DNA of 64,000 nucleotides from Betaproteobacteria bacterium HGW-Betaproteobacteria-22 (GCA_002842285.1 PHCJ01000002.1:124001-188000), one strand, 5' to 3'. Shown: positions 1 to 8,815, counted from the stretch's first letter. Notes: a model not told the origin generated them from the letters alone. A program made the numbers and translations.

Positions 1-598
1 GCTTGTCGTAATTTGAATCAGATCGTATTGGATTGACGACAGCGATAGCAGACTTAGGAGGACCGTTAGCGCCAATTTCATGATGATCAGTCACTATTAC
101 ATCAATGCCAGCATCTGCAATCTTTTTAATTCGTGGTTCATCACTACTCCCCTTATCCGCAGATATAACCAAGCCTGGTTTAATATCAATGATTCTTTGA
201 GCAACTGGTTCTGTAATACCATAACCTTCAGTAAGTCTATGGCTAGTAACTACATTTACTAATGAAGGGTTAACATTGAAGTAATCAATTAATGCTGACC
301 ATAAAACAGCCGCCGAGCCCGTACCATCCATATCATGGTCACAGACTAGTACTATTTTTTCTTCGTTTTTGATGGCGCCCACTATCCGCCTTACTGCAAC
401 ATCCATATCAGGTATTGATGATGGATCTTCTACATCAGATAAATCATTGGAATACAACAATTCAACATTAATTGGTTTATCTAGTCTTGATGATAAAATT
501 TTGGCAAGCCAGCTAGACATCCCATTTTCAATTAGATTTGAATATACGGATTCATCAATTTCACGAGCTTTAAATATGGGATTTGGTGGCTTTGACAT
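1..598 (-). CDS. Divergent RecJ-like DHH-family exonuclease (N-terminal part, runs off left edge)
   Basis: This reading frame is missing from the ORF track because its stop lies outside the window; I translated it from the reverse strand. It starts at an ATG with a stop codon directly upstream and is open for 199 codons. DHH phosphoesterase motifs are plain: motif I 'VCDHDMDG' near residue 85, 'SADKGSS' near 146 and the DHH box 'VTDHHEIG' near 168, in the order and spacing of RecJ single-strand-specific exonucleases. It is clearly not the native recJ, whose N-terminus lies at 916-1167; the sequence is more AT-rich and the N-terminal domain differs. I infer a RecJ homologue brought in by a mobile element inserted in recJ. 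Whether it acts in repair, element replication or defence cannot be told from this part. Ribosome binding site is weak. Confidence 0.85.
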   Translation of the reverse strand, partial: MSKPPNPIFKAREIDESVYSNLIENGMSSWLAKILSSRLDKPINVELLYSNDLSDVEDPSSIPDMDVAVRRIVGAIKNEEKIVLVCDHDMDGTGSAAVLWSALIDYFNVNPSLVNVVTSHRLTEGYGITEPVAQRIIDIKPGLVISADKGSSDEPRIKKIADAGIDVIVTDHHEIGANGPPKSAIAVVNPIRSDSNYDK

Positions 599-915
599 TT
601 ATACGTCCATTATTTTTACTCAGAGTGCTTTAAATGTGACTGATATAACTTTTGAATAAAAATTAATTATTTAAGAATTTACTCTAGCCCTGATCATATC
701 TAGGCTAGTTAGTGGCATTACAACTTATGAAATTAATTGTGAAACACTAAATTTAAGAATCAGTTAATGAATAATACTTTTGTTAAACAATTAGAAAACT
801 ACAAAGCAAATAAAGTATTTTTTTACAAACTATTATTTTATTGTTAATATATCATCGTGATAATTAATGCAGTATATTGTTTTTATTAATTTTTTTATTT
901 AAATAATAAAAAATT
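599..915. other. AT-rich gene-free stretch, likely end of an inserted element
   Basis: About 320 bases of very AT-rich DNA separate the divergent RecJ-like gene from the truncated native recJ. I see no open frame worth calling and no clear terminator. It contains long A/T runs and differs sharply in composition from the DNA to its right. Its right edge abuts recJ motif I, so it probably holds the terminal sequence of the inserted element and its promoter region. Confidence 0.5.
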
Positions 916-1167
916 TCATGACCGAAGAAAATCACCTACAATCAGTATTTTTTTGTTGGCTTGAATGGCATCCGCCAGCAAGCGCGCCATCTGTTGATTA
1001 TGTGTAAGGCTATGTGGTGACAACAACTGATTTAACGAAGTTTTAACCTGAGCAACATCCGCAACGCCTCTTGCCGCAAAAAGCTTGGCCAGTATCGGTG
1101 CAACCCCTGCCAACTCCAATATTTTCACCGCTTCTTTTGGTATATTTCTCTGTACAATTCGTGTCAT
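916..1167 (-). pseudogene. recJ: recJ, N-terminal fragment (truncated inside catalytic motif I)
   Basis: The 83-residue product matches the start of RecJ, the 5'-3' single-strand DNA exonuclease of recombination and mismatch repair (usually about 560-580 residues). It reads normally through 'KKILIVGD', where RecJ should continue into the metal-binding DYDADG motif, but instead ends with 'FLRS' and a stop. The whole DHH and DHHA1 region is therefore missing and the fragment cannot be active. It starts 7 bases after the RpfE-like gene, the usual betaproteobacterial arrangement, so this was the native recJ. The break is abrupt and the DNA beyond is of different composition, which fits insertion of foreign DNA rather than gradual decay. 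Confidence 0.85.
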
Positions 1168-1174
1168 CGTTCGC

Positions 1175-2137
1175 CTAGCAAATGATTTGCGGCACAGGTT
1201 TGGTGGCTTGCCAGAACTTCAGGGTATCCCAGTAATTTAATTCTGCCAACATTGTTCTATCGTAACATCCTAAATTTAAAGTCAGTTTTTTAATTTTATT
1301 TCGCTTGAGTCCCTGACATATCGCTGCAAAAACTGGCTGCTGCAACTGCCCCGCGCCCAACCCGATACGCACGCGTTTTGCTTCTGCTGCACCGTCCAAA
1401 GCATCAGCCCAACGCCCATTGACTGCATGAAAAGGCACACCAGACCAAGCTGCCAAACCTTGATAAAAAATATCATCTGTCAGGACTAAATCAACACCAT
1501 GCGCTGGCTTTTTCTGCAATGCAGGAAAAACACCACCACCCGACAACCAAAGGCTATTCACTAATGTCTGATTTGAAGCCTCACGCTCGGCATTGACAGG
1601 ATGCGTATGCAATAGCATCTGAATCTCATTCAAATAAGCACGCCATGTTTGCGCCTCATCACCTTGAGGCAGACACGCAAAAACATTTCTGCCAATAGCT
1701 TCGCTGGCAAAAGCGGTTTTAATCTGCGGAGAATGCGCCAAACGTACATACCATGCACCTGAGCTTCCCAGTATAAAAGTTAAGCCATCTGCGCTGAAGT
1801 GCTGATTCAAACTCTCAATCACACGCATCGCATGCGCGTGACTTAATAATAGTGGCACATCCTCACTTAAACTCAGACTGTCACGCTGCATCACAAGATG
1901 CACTGGCGTTGCATGCAGCCAATAATCATGTCCAACCGCTAGGCCATCCATATGGGCGGCCATTGCCGCGACTGGGTAATCTGGCTGGGGAGTTAAACCA
2001 AACTGGCCGCAGACTAGCCGCTCCAAAGATTGAGCTTGCCAGACCTTGCGCGCTTTACTGAGCAAGTAAGCCAAAGCTGAGTGCTCGGCCTCAGCCAATA
2101 ATGATCGAGTTATCTCAACATCTACAGTCAGTTTCAC
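1175..2137 (-). CDS. RpfE-like conserved protein (COG4255 type), upstream of recJ
   Basis: A 320-residue protein resembling the conserved proteins annotated as RpfE or, misleadingly, as 'phosphoglycerate mutase' that lie directly upstream of recJ in beta- and gammaproteobacteria. Visible features include an N-terminal region without signal peptide, 'LPQGDEAQTWRAYLNEIQML' in the middle and 'NSLWLSGGGVFP' near residue 195, a stretch typical of this family. Start is a GTG. No biochemical role is established for the family to my knowledge; location next to recJ is the main clue. It shares an operon with the truncated recJ (7-base gap). Confidence 0.7.
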   Translation of the reverse strand: MKLTVDVEITRSLLAEAEHSALAYLLSKARKVWQAQSLERLVCGQFGLTPQPDYPVAAMAAHMDGLAVGHDYWLHATPVHLVMQRDSLSLSEDVPLLLSHAHAMRVIESLNQHFSADGLTFILGSSGAWYVRLAHSPQIKTAFASEAIGRNVFACLPQGDEAQTWRAYLNEIQMLLHTHPVNAEREASNQTLVNSLWLSGGGVFPALQKKPAHGVDLVLTDDIFYQGLAAWSGVPFHAVNGRWADALDGAAEAKRVRIGLGAGQLQQPVFAAICQGLKRNKIKKLTLNLGCYDRTMLAELNYWDTLKFWQATKPVPQIIC

Positions 2138-2280
2138 TTAACACTCTAAAATGATAATCATAGTGCGCCAATTTTACTTGCAAGTGTGCGGATTTACCTC
2201 AACTTCGTAGTTTAATAGATTAAAAAACTAGCGGCATTGATCTGCACGCTAGGTTTTATCTAGTCAAACAACATCAGTAA

Positions 2281-2934
2281 CTAGTAATAGCGATGGTGCT
2301 TTCCATGTCCACGTCTATCATCATGATGATTGCGCCATTGGTTGCGCCCACCGCTTTCAGGGGCGATGTAGTTTACCTGTGAAACAACACGACTGTTGGG
2401 TGACACCGCCACATTTACGCTGATATATTGGCCTGGGTGCTCGCTAGTCACTGTGCTGTAGGTTCTGCCATGATATTCGTAGGTAACATAGTAGCCAGCA
2501 TTCACCGTTTGCCAGTTGTCCACTTGGTAGCAGGTTTCAACAGGAACAGTGCGGGTTGTCACATTACTGTTTCTGTTGTTTGCAATTCGGTCGCCCGCAA
2601 TGGCTCCGACCCCTGCACCAATGGCTGTGGCGGCAACGCGACCATTGCCACGGCCAACGGTATTCCCCAGCAATCCACCCGCAATACCGCCTATCACCGC
2701 GCCAGTGATGGAGTTCTGATGATCGTGACTGTAACTTTGCTGCTGATATTCTGTACGGCATTCCTGGCGCGGCACATTCACGCGCTCAGTTTGCGGTGAA
2801 ACAGAAAGCACGCGTGCGGTATCCGTGTATTGATGATCGGCCATTGCTGGCAATGCAAAGAGTGCGGCCATGAATGCAGGCGCCGCGATTTTCAATCGCA
2901 TGTGATTCACTATATTTGACTTTGTATTACGCAT
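2281..2934 (-). CDS. Glycine-zipper 2TM-domain envelope protein
   Basis: A 217-residue secreted protein. Residues 1-32 form a signal peptide ending near 'ALPAMA'. Residues about 75-115 hold a glycine-zipper 2TM segment ('GAVIGGIAGGLLGNTVG', 'AIGAGVGAIAGDRIA') like that in the 17-kDa surface antigen/SlyB group, and two Cys (in 'RQECRTEY' and 'VETCYQ') could form a disulfide. There is no lipobox, so it is not an obvious lipoprotein. The tail is rich in His, Arg and Tyr. A clear AGGAG lies 9 bases before the chosen ATG. Role unknown; proteins of this type sit in or near the outer membrane. Confidence 0.75.
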   Translation of the reverse strand: MRNTKSNIVNHMRLKIAAPAFMAALFALPAMADHQYTDTARVLSVSPQTERVNVPRQECRTEYQQQSYSHDHQNSITGAVIGGIAGGLLGNTVGRGNGRVAATAIGAGVGAIAGDRIANNRNSNVTTRTVPVETCYQVDNWQTVNAGYYVTYEYHGRTYSTVTSEHPGQYISVNVAVSPNSRVVSQVNYIAPESGGRNQWRNHHDDRRGHGKHHRYY

Positions 2935-3102
2935 TTTTTGATTCTCCTGTATCCAGAAATTTTAGCCATTTCTAACGACTATGGACAATCAACGCGACAA
3001 TACTCACTCGGGCATACTTGAAATTGTTAACGATTTGTAACTCATGATAATCATGAATAGTGGGGTATAAATTGCAGATTCATTATCAAAAACTACCATA
3101 CA

Positions 3103-3624
3103 TTACTTGCGGTCTTGTTTTTCTGAGCTTTTAAAATCATCCCAAGTAGCTTCACTCACATTGTAATCATGACTATGATCCTCTACCACCTTGACATCAA
3201 CAAAATAGTCATCTTCGGCTTCAGTTTCCACATCATTTGGGCCCTTACCTTTGGCAAGCGCGGCCAGTTCATGCACCTGCACAGGAAATCGCCAGTAAAT
3301 CTTTTCAACCGTATTGCCTGTTTTCTTTTGAATATGTGCAATCAGGTTGGATTCAAGAATATTTGAATAGCGAAAGCGTTTAAGTGGCTCTGACTCAATC
3401 AGCGTGACAAAATGCTTATCTGAATCCAGCTTAAAGCAGGCGACGTCAACCTGTGCACCCGTATGCTGAAAATAATCTTGGATAAACGTAGTGATGGCTG
3501 TAATTGATTGGGCTATTTTTCTTTTCTTATGAAACAGATACAGAATATATGAAAATAAAATCAGCATATCCGCCGCAACAATGTGCATCACGGTTGGATC
3601 AAAACTGAGCGTCAATGTCACCAT
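3103..3624 (-). CDS. Hypothetical protein with one N-terminal membrane helix
   Basis: A 173-residue protein I do not recognise. Residues about 12-32 form a hydrophobic helix ending in a basic patch ('HKKRKIAQ'), so most of the protein probably faces the cytoplasm. The soluble part has mixed alpha/beta character and an acidic C-terminal stretch ('VETEAEDDYFVDVKVVEDH'). An AAGGTG site 6 bases before the ATG supports the start. It stands alone, same strand as dinB-like gene upstream. Confidence 0.6.
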   Translation of the reverse strand: MVTLTLSFDPTVMHIVAADMLILFSYILYLFHKKRKIAQSITAITTFIQDYFQHTGAQVDVACFKLDSDKHFVTLIESEPLKRFRYSNILESNLIAHIQKKTGNTVEKIYWRFPVQVHELAALAKGKGPNDVETEAEDDYFVDVKVVEDHSHDYNVSEATWDDFKSSEKQDRK

Positions 3625-3707
3625 TGTTTCACCTTAATGTTTTTTTAGCATTCAGATTTTACCTAAAGATTTCATTTGTTACCGAAACTATTCACTATAC
3701 AACTTCA

Positions 3708-4946
3708 CTATTCACCATCGCTTTCAACGACAAGATCAGGAATATGATTAAACGCGATACGCATAGGCGCGTCTTTCAATGCCTCATGCGCACCGCCAAA
3801 ATAAATCGTATTTTTACCAAATTTAAGATTCAGATGGTCAATCGTCTGATTGAGTTTCTTTTCGTTTTCCAACGGCACACGCTGAAACAAATCTCGCGCA
3901 GCTTCATCCATGGTCATCAGCCCTGAAAAAGAAATCCCGACGGCATAGGGCTCCGCATTTATTTTAGGATTAGGATAATGCTGTAAAAAACTTTCTAACG
4001 CTTCAATTAAACTTAATGTGTTGTCTGTAGGGGAAATAGCATTTTCCATGACCCAGCTTGGACGGCCTCTCATTTTAACCTTAATACTGATTTTTGAGGC
4101 CAGCAAATCATAGCTGCGCATACGCATACACGCTTTTTGTAGTAAACGATGCAGCACCGCCCTCACGCCTGTTTCGTTACGTTGCTCCGGCGGTAGCACG
4201 TGTGAATGCCCCAGGCTACTACGCACACTGTTCACGTAATAAGGCTCAATCCCGCGCAGTTTGTCGTACATGCGCTCACCTTCAATACCTCCCCAAGCCG
4301 TTTGCAGCTGCTGACGATTGGCAGCGTACAATTGTTCGACTGTTGTGATTCTGTAACGATTCAAGCGCGCTTCCATCTGCTTGCCTATTCCATTTAAATC
4401 ACGAAGCTTTAAATGGAATAAACGCTGCGGCAATTCGTGCGCATGTATCACAGTGCAACCATCCGGTTTTTGCATGTTGGAAGCAACCTTAGCTAAAAAC
4501 GTATTGGGTGCAATACCAATCGAACACCTGATACACTCACCTGCTTTTTCTGCAAGTGCCGCCTTGATCCTCGCCGCTAGCTTAAGCGCATTCTCTGTCG
4601 CTTGCTGGCTACCCGTCAATTTGCAGACCATCTCATCTATCGAGAGCACCTTTTCCACATGCGTACAACTCTCTACAATTTCAATAAGTCGGTGATGATA
4701 CTGTACATAGACTGATGGGCGCGCTTCAACAAACACGATGTCGGGGCATAATCTGCGTGCCTCGATTACCATAGTACCCGTTTTAACACCAAACGCCTTG
4801 GCTTCATAACTAGCGGCAATACAGCAGGTGGTTTCCGCCATCACCGCAAGCACACCAACAGGCTTGTTGCGCAGCCCAGGCACCAATTGCTGCTCCACTG
4901 AAGCAAAATAGGAATTAAAATCAACATAAAGTGCATTAAGACTCAT
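3708..4946 (-). CDS. Y-family DNA polymerase (DinB/UmuC-like)
   Basis: This 412-residue protein is a translesion polymerase of the Y family. The palm starts with 'ALYVDFNSYFASVEQQ' (first catalytic Asp near residue 9), carries 'LSIDEM' near residue 103 (second Asp-Glu pair), then a helix-hairpin-helix-like thumb ('LRDLNGIGKQMEARL') and a little-finger domain after about residue 245. It is longer than classical DinB and has no obvious C-terminal clamp-binding QLxLF motif. No CTGT-N8-ACAG LexA box is visible in the short upstream region, so SOS control is not evident. It could be a DinB paralogue rather than true Pol IV, so I give no symbol. Confidence 0.85.
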   Translation of the reverse strand: MSLNALYVDFNSYFASVEQQLVPGLRNKPVGVLAVMAETTCCIAASYEAKAFGVKTGTMVIEARRLCPDIVFVEARPSVYVQYHHRLIEIVESCTHVEKVLSIDEMVCKLTGSQQATENALKLAARIKAALAEKAGECIRCSIGIAPNTFLAKVASNMQKPDGCTVIHAHELPQRLFHLKLRDLNGIGKQMEARLNRYRITTVEQLYAANRQQLQTAWGGIEGERMYDKLRGIEPYYVNSVRSSLGHSHVLPPEQRNETGVRAVLHRLLQKACMRMRSYDLLASKISIKVKMRGRPSWVMENAISPTDNTLSLIEALESFLQHYPNPKINAEPYAVGISFSGLMTMDEAARDLFQRVPLENEKKLNQTIDHLNLKFGKNTIYFGGAHEALKDAPMRIAFNHIPDLVVESDGE

Positions 4947-4998
4947 GCTGATATTGTAATATTTTGCACTTCAAGAAACCATTCCACAATTCCACAGA

Positions 4999-5022
4999 CT
5001 AAATTTCATCCATAAAATTTAG
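4999..5022. repeat. Short inverted repeat upstream of msrA
   Basis: CTAAATTT and AAATTTAG, 8 bases apart, lie between the divergent dinB-like gene and the msrA remnant. It could be a regulator site or chance in AT-rich DNA. Confidence 0.3.
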
Positions 5023-5031
5023 AGCACACAA

Positions 5032-5543
5032 ATGAACAATCAACAAATTGCCATTTTCGCCGGCGGCTGCTTTTGGTGCACCAGGTCACATCCGGCTACA
5101 TTGGCGGGCACACTCAACACCCTAGCTACAAAGAGATTTGCAATGGTGACACAGGGCATGCGGAAGCGATAAAAATCACTTATGACGCCGCATTGATTGA
5201 CTTTGAAACGCTGCTTGAAATATTTTTTGCCTCGCATGACCCCACCACGCCAAATCGTCAGGGGAATGATATCGGCACACAGTACCGATCAGCGGTGTTT
5301 TGCCTGGACGATACGCAAAAAATCATCACCGAAAACATGATCAAAGCACTTAATGCGCAAGGGGCGTGGCCAAACCCAATTGTGACACAGGTGAATAACG
5401 CAGCAACTTTCTACCCTGCGGAAGACTATCATCAGCATTATTTCGCCAACAACCCCACCCAGCCCTATTGTCTAGCTGTGGCCGCACCAAAAGCGGCTAA
5501 AATCCGGGCGAAATACGCGCATTTGGTTAAATCAAATGATTGA
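5032..5543 (+). pseudogene. msrA: msrA, peptide methionine sulfoxide reductase A, frameshifted by a small deletion
   Basis: The first frame encodes the MsrA start with the catalytic 'AGGCFWC' and then goes out of frame, reaching a stop after about 46 codons. The remainder of MsrA ('VTSGYIGGHTQHPSYKEICNGD' region and on to the end) is intact in the +2 frame (ORF 5073-5543). About ten residues that normally follow GCFWC are absent, so this is a deletion, not one miscalled base. The sequence GTGCACC spans the join and would have occurred on both sides of the lost piece in different frames, which explains the shift. MsrA repairs oxidised methionine; the downstream ORF lacks the catalytic Cys and would be inactive. 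Confidence 0.85.
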
Positions 5544-5550
5544 TACTGAT

Positions 5551-6657
5551 TCAGGATCGGTTGCCCAGCCACTGCCTGCGCCAGAAGATAAGCAGCATCA
5601 AAACGGCGATCCCTCCCATCATCGCCATCGCCCACCAAAAACCATCATGCTCAGCAATCCATGGCATGTAGTGAAAATTCATGCCAAAAATTCCGGCAAT
5701 CAGGGTCGCCGGCATGAATAGCATCGCGACTACGGTTAACGCCCGCAACTCAAGATTAACGCGATTGCTCACACTCGTCATATAAATATCCATCAGCCCG
5801 CTTAAACTATCGCGTATCGCCTCCAGCGATTCAATGAAATTTACCGTGTGATCATAAATATCACGTAAATAAGGAATCGTTGGCGCATTAAAAAAACCGT
5901 GCTCATTGCGAACAAGGTGATTAATCACCTCTCGCAACGGCCACACTGCGCGCCGCAACTCTATGCTGGCACGTTTCAGTTGATGGATACTGTGCAGTTC
6001 CGCGTTACCGGGTTTGGTTAACAACGCATCTTCCAATGCTTCACTGTCATCCCCCATCTGTTCCAATACATGGAAATACTTATCTACAATACTATCCAGC
6101 AAAGAATAGGCTAAATAATCAACGTCTAAGCTGCGCATAGGTGAGTGCTCTGCACGCAGGCGCTCACGCACCGGTTCAAATGCACCAGTGGAGCGCTCTT
6201 GAAAAGTGAGCAGAAAGTGACGCCCCAAGACAAAGCTGATTTGCTCAGAATCAACAGATAGCGTTGATCTGTCATAATAAAAGTGACGCGTTTCCATAAA
6301 CACATAATGATTAAACTCATCTACCTTTGGCCGCTGCTGCGTATTCAGGATGTCTTCGAGCACCAGCGGATGCAAACCAAAAACAATGCCTATCTGTTTT
6401 ATCAGACCAACATCATGGATCCCGTGCACATTAAGCCATAAGTGCTTTTCGGGATTGATATTAAAATCGGCAAGCTCTGCGATATCCATCACTTTTTCCT
6501 GCAAACCGCCTGCGTCGTAGCACATCATGCTAAGTTTTGGTACGGCTAGCTGTGCGACATCCTCATCGCCCTGCCCCACGTATACAAGGGTGCCTGGCGG
6601 TAAACCGCTTTTCTTAGCCTGGTGTTTTTTGCGCCGACTCAAGTGTGATTTTTTCAT
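5551..6657 (-). CDS. corA: CorA-family divalent metal transporter
   Basis: A 368-residue CorA-type Mg2+/Co2+ channel of the inner membrane. The long cytoplasmic N-terminal domain is followed by two C-terminal membrane helices; the signature 'FGMNF' (YGMNF/GMN box) ends the first helix, with 'MPW' in the periplasmic loop. I chose the ATG beginning 'MKKSHLSRRKK', because a GAG lies 9 bases upstream and the basic start is usual; the ORF track extends 56 codons further up through a hydrophobic stretch overlapping an intergenic repeat. Stands alone, converging on msrA remnant. Confidence 0.88.
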   Translation of the reverse strand: MKKSHLSRRKKHQAKKSGLPPGTLVYVGQGDEDVAQLAVPKLSMMCYDAGGLQEKVMDIAELADFNINPEKHLWLNVHGIHDVGLIKQIGIVFGLHPLVLEDILNTQQRPKVDEFNHYVFMETRHFYYDRSTLSVDSEQISFVLGRHFLLTFQERSTGAFEPVRERLRAEHSPMRSLDVDYLAYSLLDSIVDKYFHVLEQMGDDSEALEDALLTKPGNAELHSIHQLKRASIELRRAVWPLREVINHLVRNEHGFFNAPTIPYLRDIYDHTVNFIESLEAIRDSLSGLMDIYMTSVSNRVNLELRALTVVAMLFMPATLIAGIFGMNFHYMPWIAEHDGFWWAMAMMGGIAVLMLLIFWRRQWLGNRS

Positions 6658-6767
6658 GATTATCTCGAACAGAAAATATAGCATTTTGCGAATCAATATT
6701 AGCAATTTTTTGACTACTCCACAAAGCACCATTCCCCTCAATGAGTAAATTACACACCGAATAGGCA

Positions 6768-6862
6768 ATGATATTGACAGAAAATTGGCACAAAAAAGAC
6801 GTAGATTGGGCAAGTTGACATTCAAGTGGATGTAAAATCATCTTATGGAAAAGCTGGGTTTA
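6768..6862 (-). repeat. Dispersed repeat copy A (truncated, reverse orientation)
   Basis: Read on the minus strand this begins with a terminal motif like TTAAACCCAGATTTTCCAT and runs through 'CCACTTGAATGTCAACTTGC' and 'TTTTTTGTGC(A/C)AATTTTCTG' to 'TCAATATCAT'. The same order is present at 11911-12082 and 42259-42493. This copy lacks the far half. Confidence 0.75.
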
Positions 6863-6941
6863 TTCAGGGATGGCAACACCTGATTGAAAACACACAGGAA
6901 GGATTGCGGCTATTAACCGCAGAAATTAGCGCCTAAAATCG

Positions 6942-7559
6942 TTATAGGGTGGCAGATACAGGCTCACCCGTGACAAAAAAAGTACCGCTTGCCACGTGGT
7001 GAATGGTGCGCAAACCAGGGTAGCCTTCAAAGTGCCAACCGAATTGTCCATTTTCATTTTTTGAGAACACGCGTTCATCTGCATAGGCGGCAACCACTTC
7101 AGCCACAAACAAATCATGCGTGTCCTGACAATGCGGCTCGGGAATCACCCGGCACTCAAGCCATGCTACGCAGCCTTTAAGCAATGGAGCATCTATAGTT
7201 TTGGCCAGGAACGTCTGCAAACCATACAGTCTATACTTATCTGTATCATTCAAGTTGCGCCCGGAACTTGTACCCACTTTGCGCACGGTATCAAGCTGCG
7301 CCACACAGGGCACATTAATGGCAAAGGCACCGGAAGCTTCAATCAGCTCACGGGTATAAGTGTTTTTATCAATCACAATCGTGATTTTAGGCGGGGCAAA
7401 ATCCAGCGGCGTCACCCATGCTGCTGCCATGAGATTTTGTTTGCCATTGTGATATGATGAAACAATTACAGTCGGCCCGTGATTAAGCAATCGATAAGCC
7501 TGCGCTAACGTCACTTCGCCTATCTCAGCATTCGCTCGATTAATTCGCATATCACCCAT
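6942..7559 (-). CDS. Flavin reductase-like, FMN-binding split-barrel protein
   Basis: About 205 residues with the flavin_reduct/split-barrel fold: 'VIVSSYHNGKQNLMAAAWVTPL' near the start is the FMN-contacting strand-turn, followed by 'ITIVIDKNTYTRELI' and 'FAINVP'. Relatives bind FMN and reduce flavins or other substrates with NAD(P)H, or act as low-potential electron carriers. The start is uncertain: a GTG (7580), an ATG (7559, used) and another ATG three codons on are all possible. It has no close neighbour on the same strand; true substrate unknown. Confidence 0.75.
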   Translation of the reverse strand: MGDMRINRANAEIGEVTLAQAYRLLNHGPTVIVSSYHNGKQNLMAAAWVTPLDFAPPKITIVIDKNTYTRELIEASGAFAINVPCVAQLDTVRKVGTSSGRNLNDTDKYRLYGLQTFLAKTIDAPLLKGCVAWLECRVIPEPHCQDTHDLFVAEVVAAYADERVFSKNENGQFGWHFEGYPGLRTIHHVASGTFFVTGEPVSATL

Positions 7560-7603
7560 ATTAACCACTGAATTTACCACTGAAAGTTTTAGCTGGGCAG
7601 CAC

Positions 7604-8758
7604 TTAGCGCTGTGGCGCGCTTTCCTGATGAAGGTAAAACTCACGATCATGTCCCGGGTTTAAAAATTCAGGTGCAGTCACTTTAATCTGTGCCAAACGA
7701 CCATCTAAAATCGTGAGATTGGTGTTGTAAGCCACCATCGCCAGGACATTTTGATCCTGCTCACTCAATGCACCATCACGGACAAGATTTAAACGCACGG
7801 ATTCATACCCCTTGATTGCCTGATCAAGTTCCGGGTGTTTTTTTAACGCTTGCGTATATCGTAGCTGGCGGTCAGCGTCTGTTTCACCCAGCACCTCACC
7901 CACCGCAGCTTTATAGGCATTGGACAAATGTACACGGTCGTCGCGGTCTTGCTGCTCAAGGTAAGACTTACCCGCAACACCCGCAGCCACTGCTCCCGCT
8001 ACAGCGGTTGTGGCAACGAGGGTGTTTCTTACAAAGTGATCGTCTTCGGGCGCATTACCACGATGCGTACTTTCAACATTCACTGGTTTTTTGTTTAAAC
8101 TTGCTGCTTCAGGTTTATCAATCGGCAGCAATTCCAGAGGTGGCCTGTTGACAAGCTCACGTGTACCATCCTCTTTGTATAGCACACCGTCTATCTCCAG
8201 ATCACCGATTGGACGACGCCCGTGCATAAAAGCTGGGTCATGCGGCTGACTGGGATTAGTGTCGCCTTCCCATGGCTTGGTCGATTCGTGATGACGGCTA
8301 TTTGGATGCATTTTACCCAACTTACTCAAGTCACTCGCCATATCTAGCTTCTTTTTTGGGTCTATGCTGCCCGCAAAGGCAGCCCCTGCCATAGTTCCCA
8401 GCTTACCTACATCCCCCTGCTCGTAGGCTATGCGCATTTCATCGATACTGGCTTTTAAAGCATCTTTTAAAGCTATAACCGTATTCGGATCAGTCAAGGC
8501 GCTTAAAGTGTTGCCTGCAGTTTCAGCCAACTGCTTTTGTACGGCTTCATCACCCTGCATTAACTTAAGGATAAGCTTGGCGCCTTCTTTCACGTCTGCA
8601 ATTTGTGTTTCAAAATGATCTGCCACCGCATTGGCAAAATTATTTTCAATTAAGCGCAGTTGCTCATAATGATCCACTTTCAGATGCTGACTCAACGGTC
8701 CTGGCACCAATTCAAAATTCATTTGCTGCACCATTGTTTCAGATGGTTGCTGCGCCAT
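7604..8758 (-). CDS. Unrecognised protein with C-terminal helical domain, left of glnS
   Basis: 384 residues, no confident family. Residues 1-130 look helical; 130-240 are polar and loop-rich with Pro/His ('NPSQPHDPAFMHGRRP'); about 245-270 form an Ala/Gly/Val-rich stretch ('TLVATTAVAGAVAAGVAG') that may be one membrane helix or pore-like segment; the tail is helical with 'HPELDQAI' then 'LSEQDQNVLAMV' and 'ILDGRL'. That tail pattern recurs in the protein at 10826-11893 on the other side of glnS. AAGGGAGC before the ATG supports the start. A mobile-element cargo or secreted effector is conceivable but unproven. Confidence 0.6.
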   Translation of the reverse strand: MAQQPSETMVQQMNFELVPGPLSQHLKVDHYEQLRLIENNFANAVADHFETQIADVKEGAKLILKLMQGDEAVQKQLAETAGNTLSALTDPNTVIALKDALKASIDEMRIAYEQGDVGKLGTMAGAAFAGSIDPKKKLDMASDLSKLGKMHPNSRHHESTKPWEGDTNPSQPHDPAFMHGRRPIGDLEIDGVLYKEDGTRELVNRPPLELLPIDKPEAASLNKKPVNVESTHRGNAPEDDHFVRNTLVATTAVAGAVAAGVAGKSYLEQQDRDDRVHLSNAYKAAVGEVLGETDADRQLRYTQALKKHPELDQAIKGYESVRLNLVRDGALSEQDQNVLAMVAYNTNLTILDGRLAQIKVTAPEFLNPGHDREFYLHQESAPQR

Positions 8759-8815
8759 ATTTAAGCTCCCTTAAAAATTGTCAAAAATACAGGTCAATCT
8801 TAGTATCTCATTGCA

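Noticed and set aside
369-659. Plus-strand ORF of 96 residues at the left edge
   Set aside because: It lies antisense to the RecJ-like frame, whose DHH motifs are unmistakable; the plus-strand product has no family likeness.
2149-3057. Fur-box-like palindromes (ATGATAATCAT) at about 2150 and 3045
   Set aside because: Only the core of a Fur site matches and neighbouring genes are not iron-related; likely chance in AT-rich gaps.
4947-5031. Possible LexA box before the Y-family polymerase
   Set aside because: No CTGT-N8-ACAG sequence is present in the gap.
6863-6936. Short plus-strand frame ('GWQHLIENTQEG...') that could be the tail of a lost gene
   Set aside because: It overlaps the end of repeat copy A and is too short to judge; no recognisable domain.
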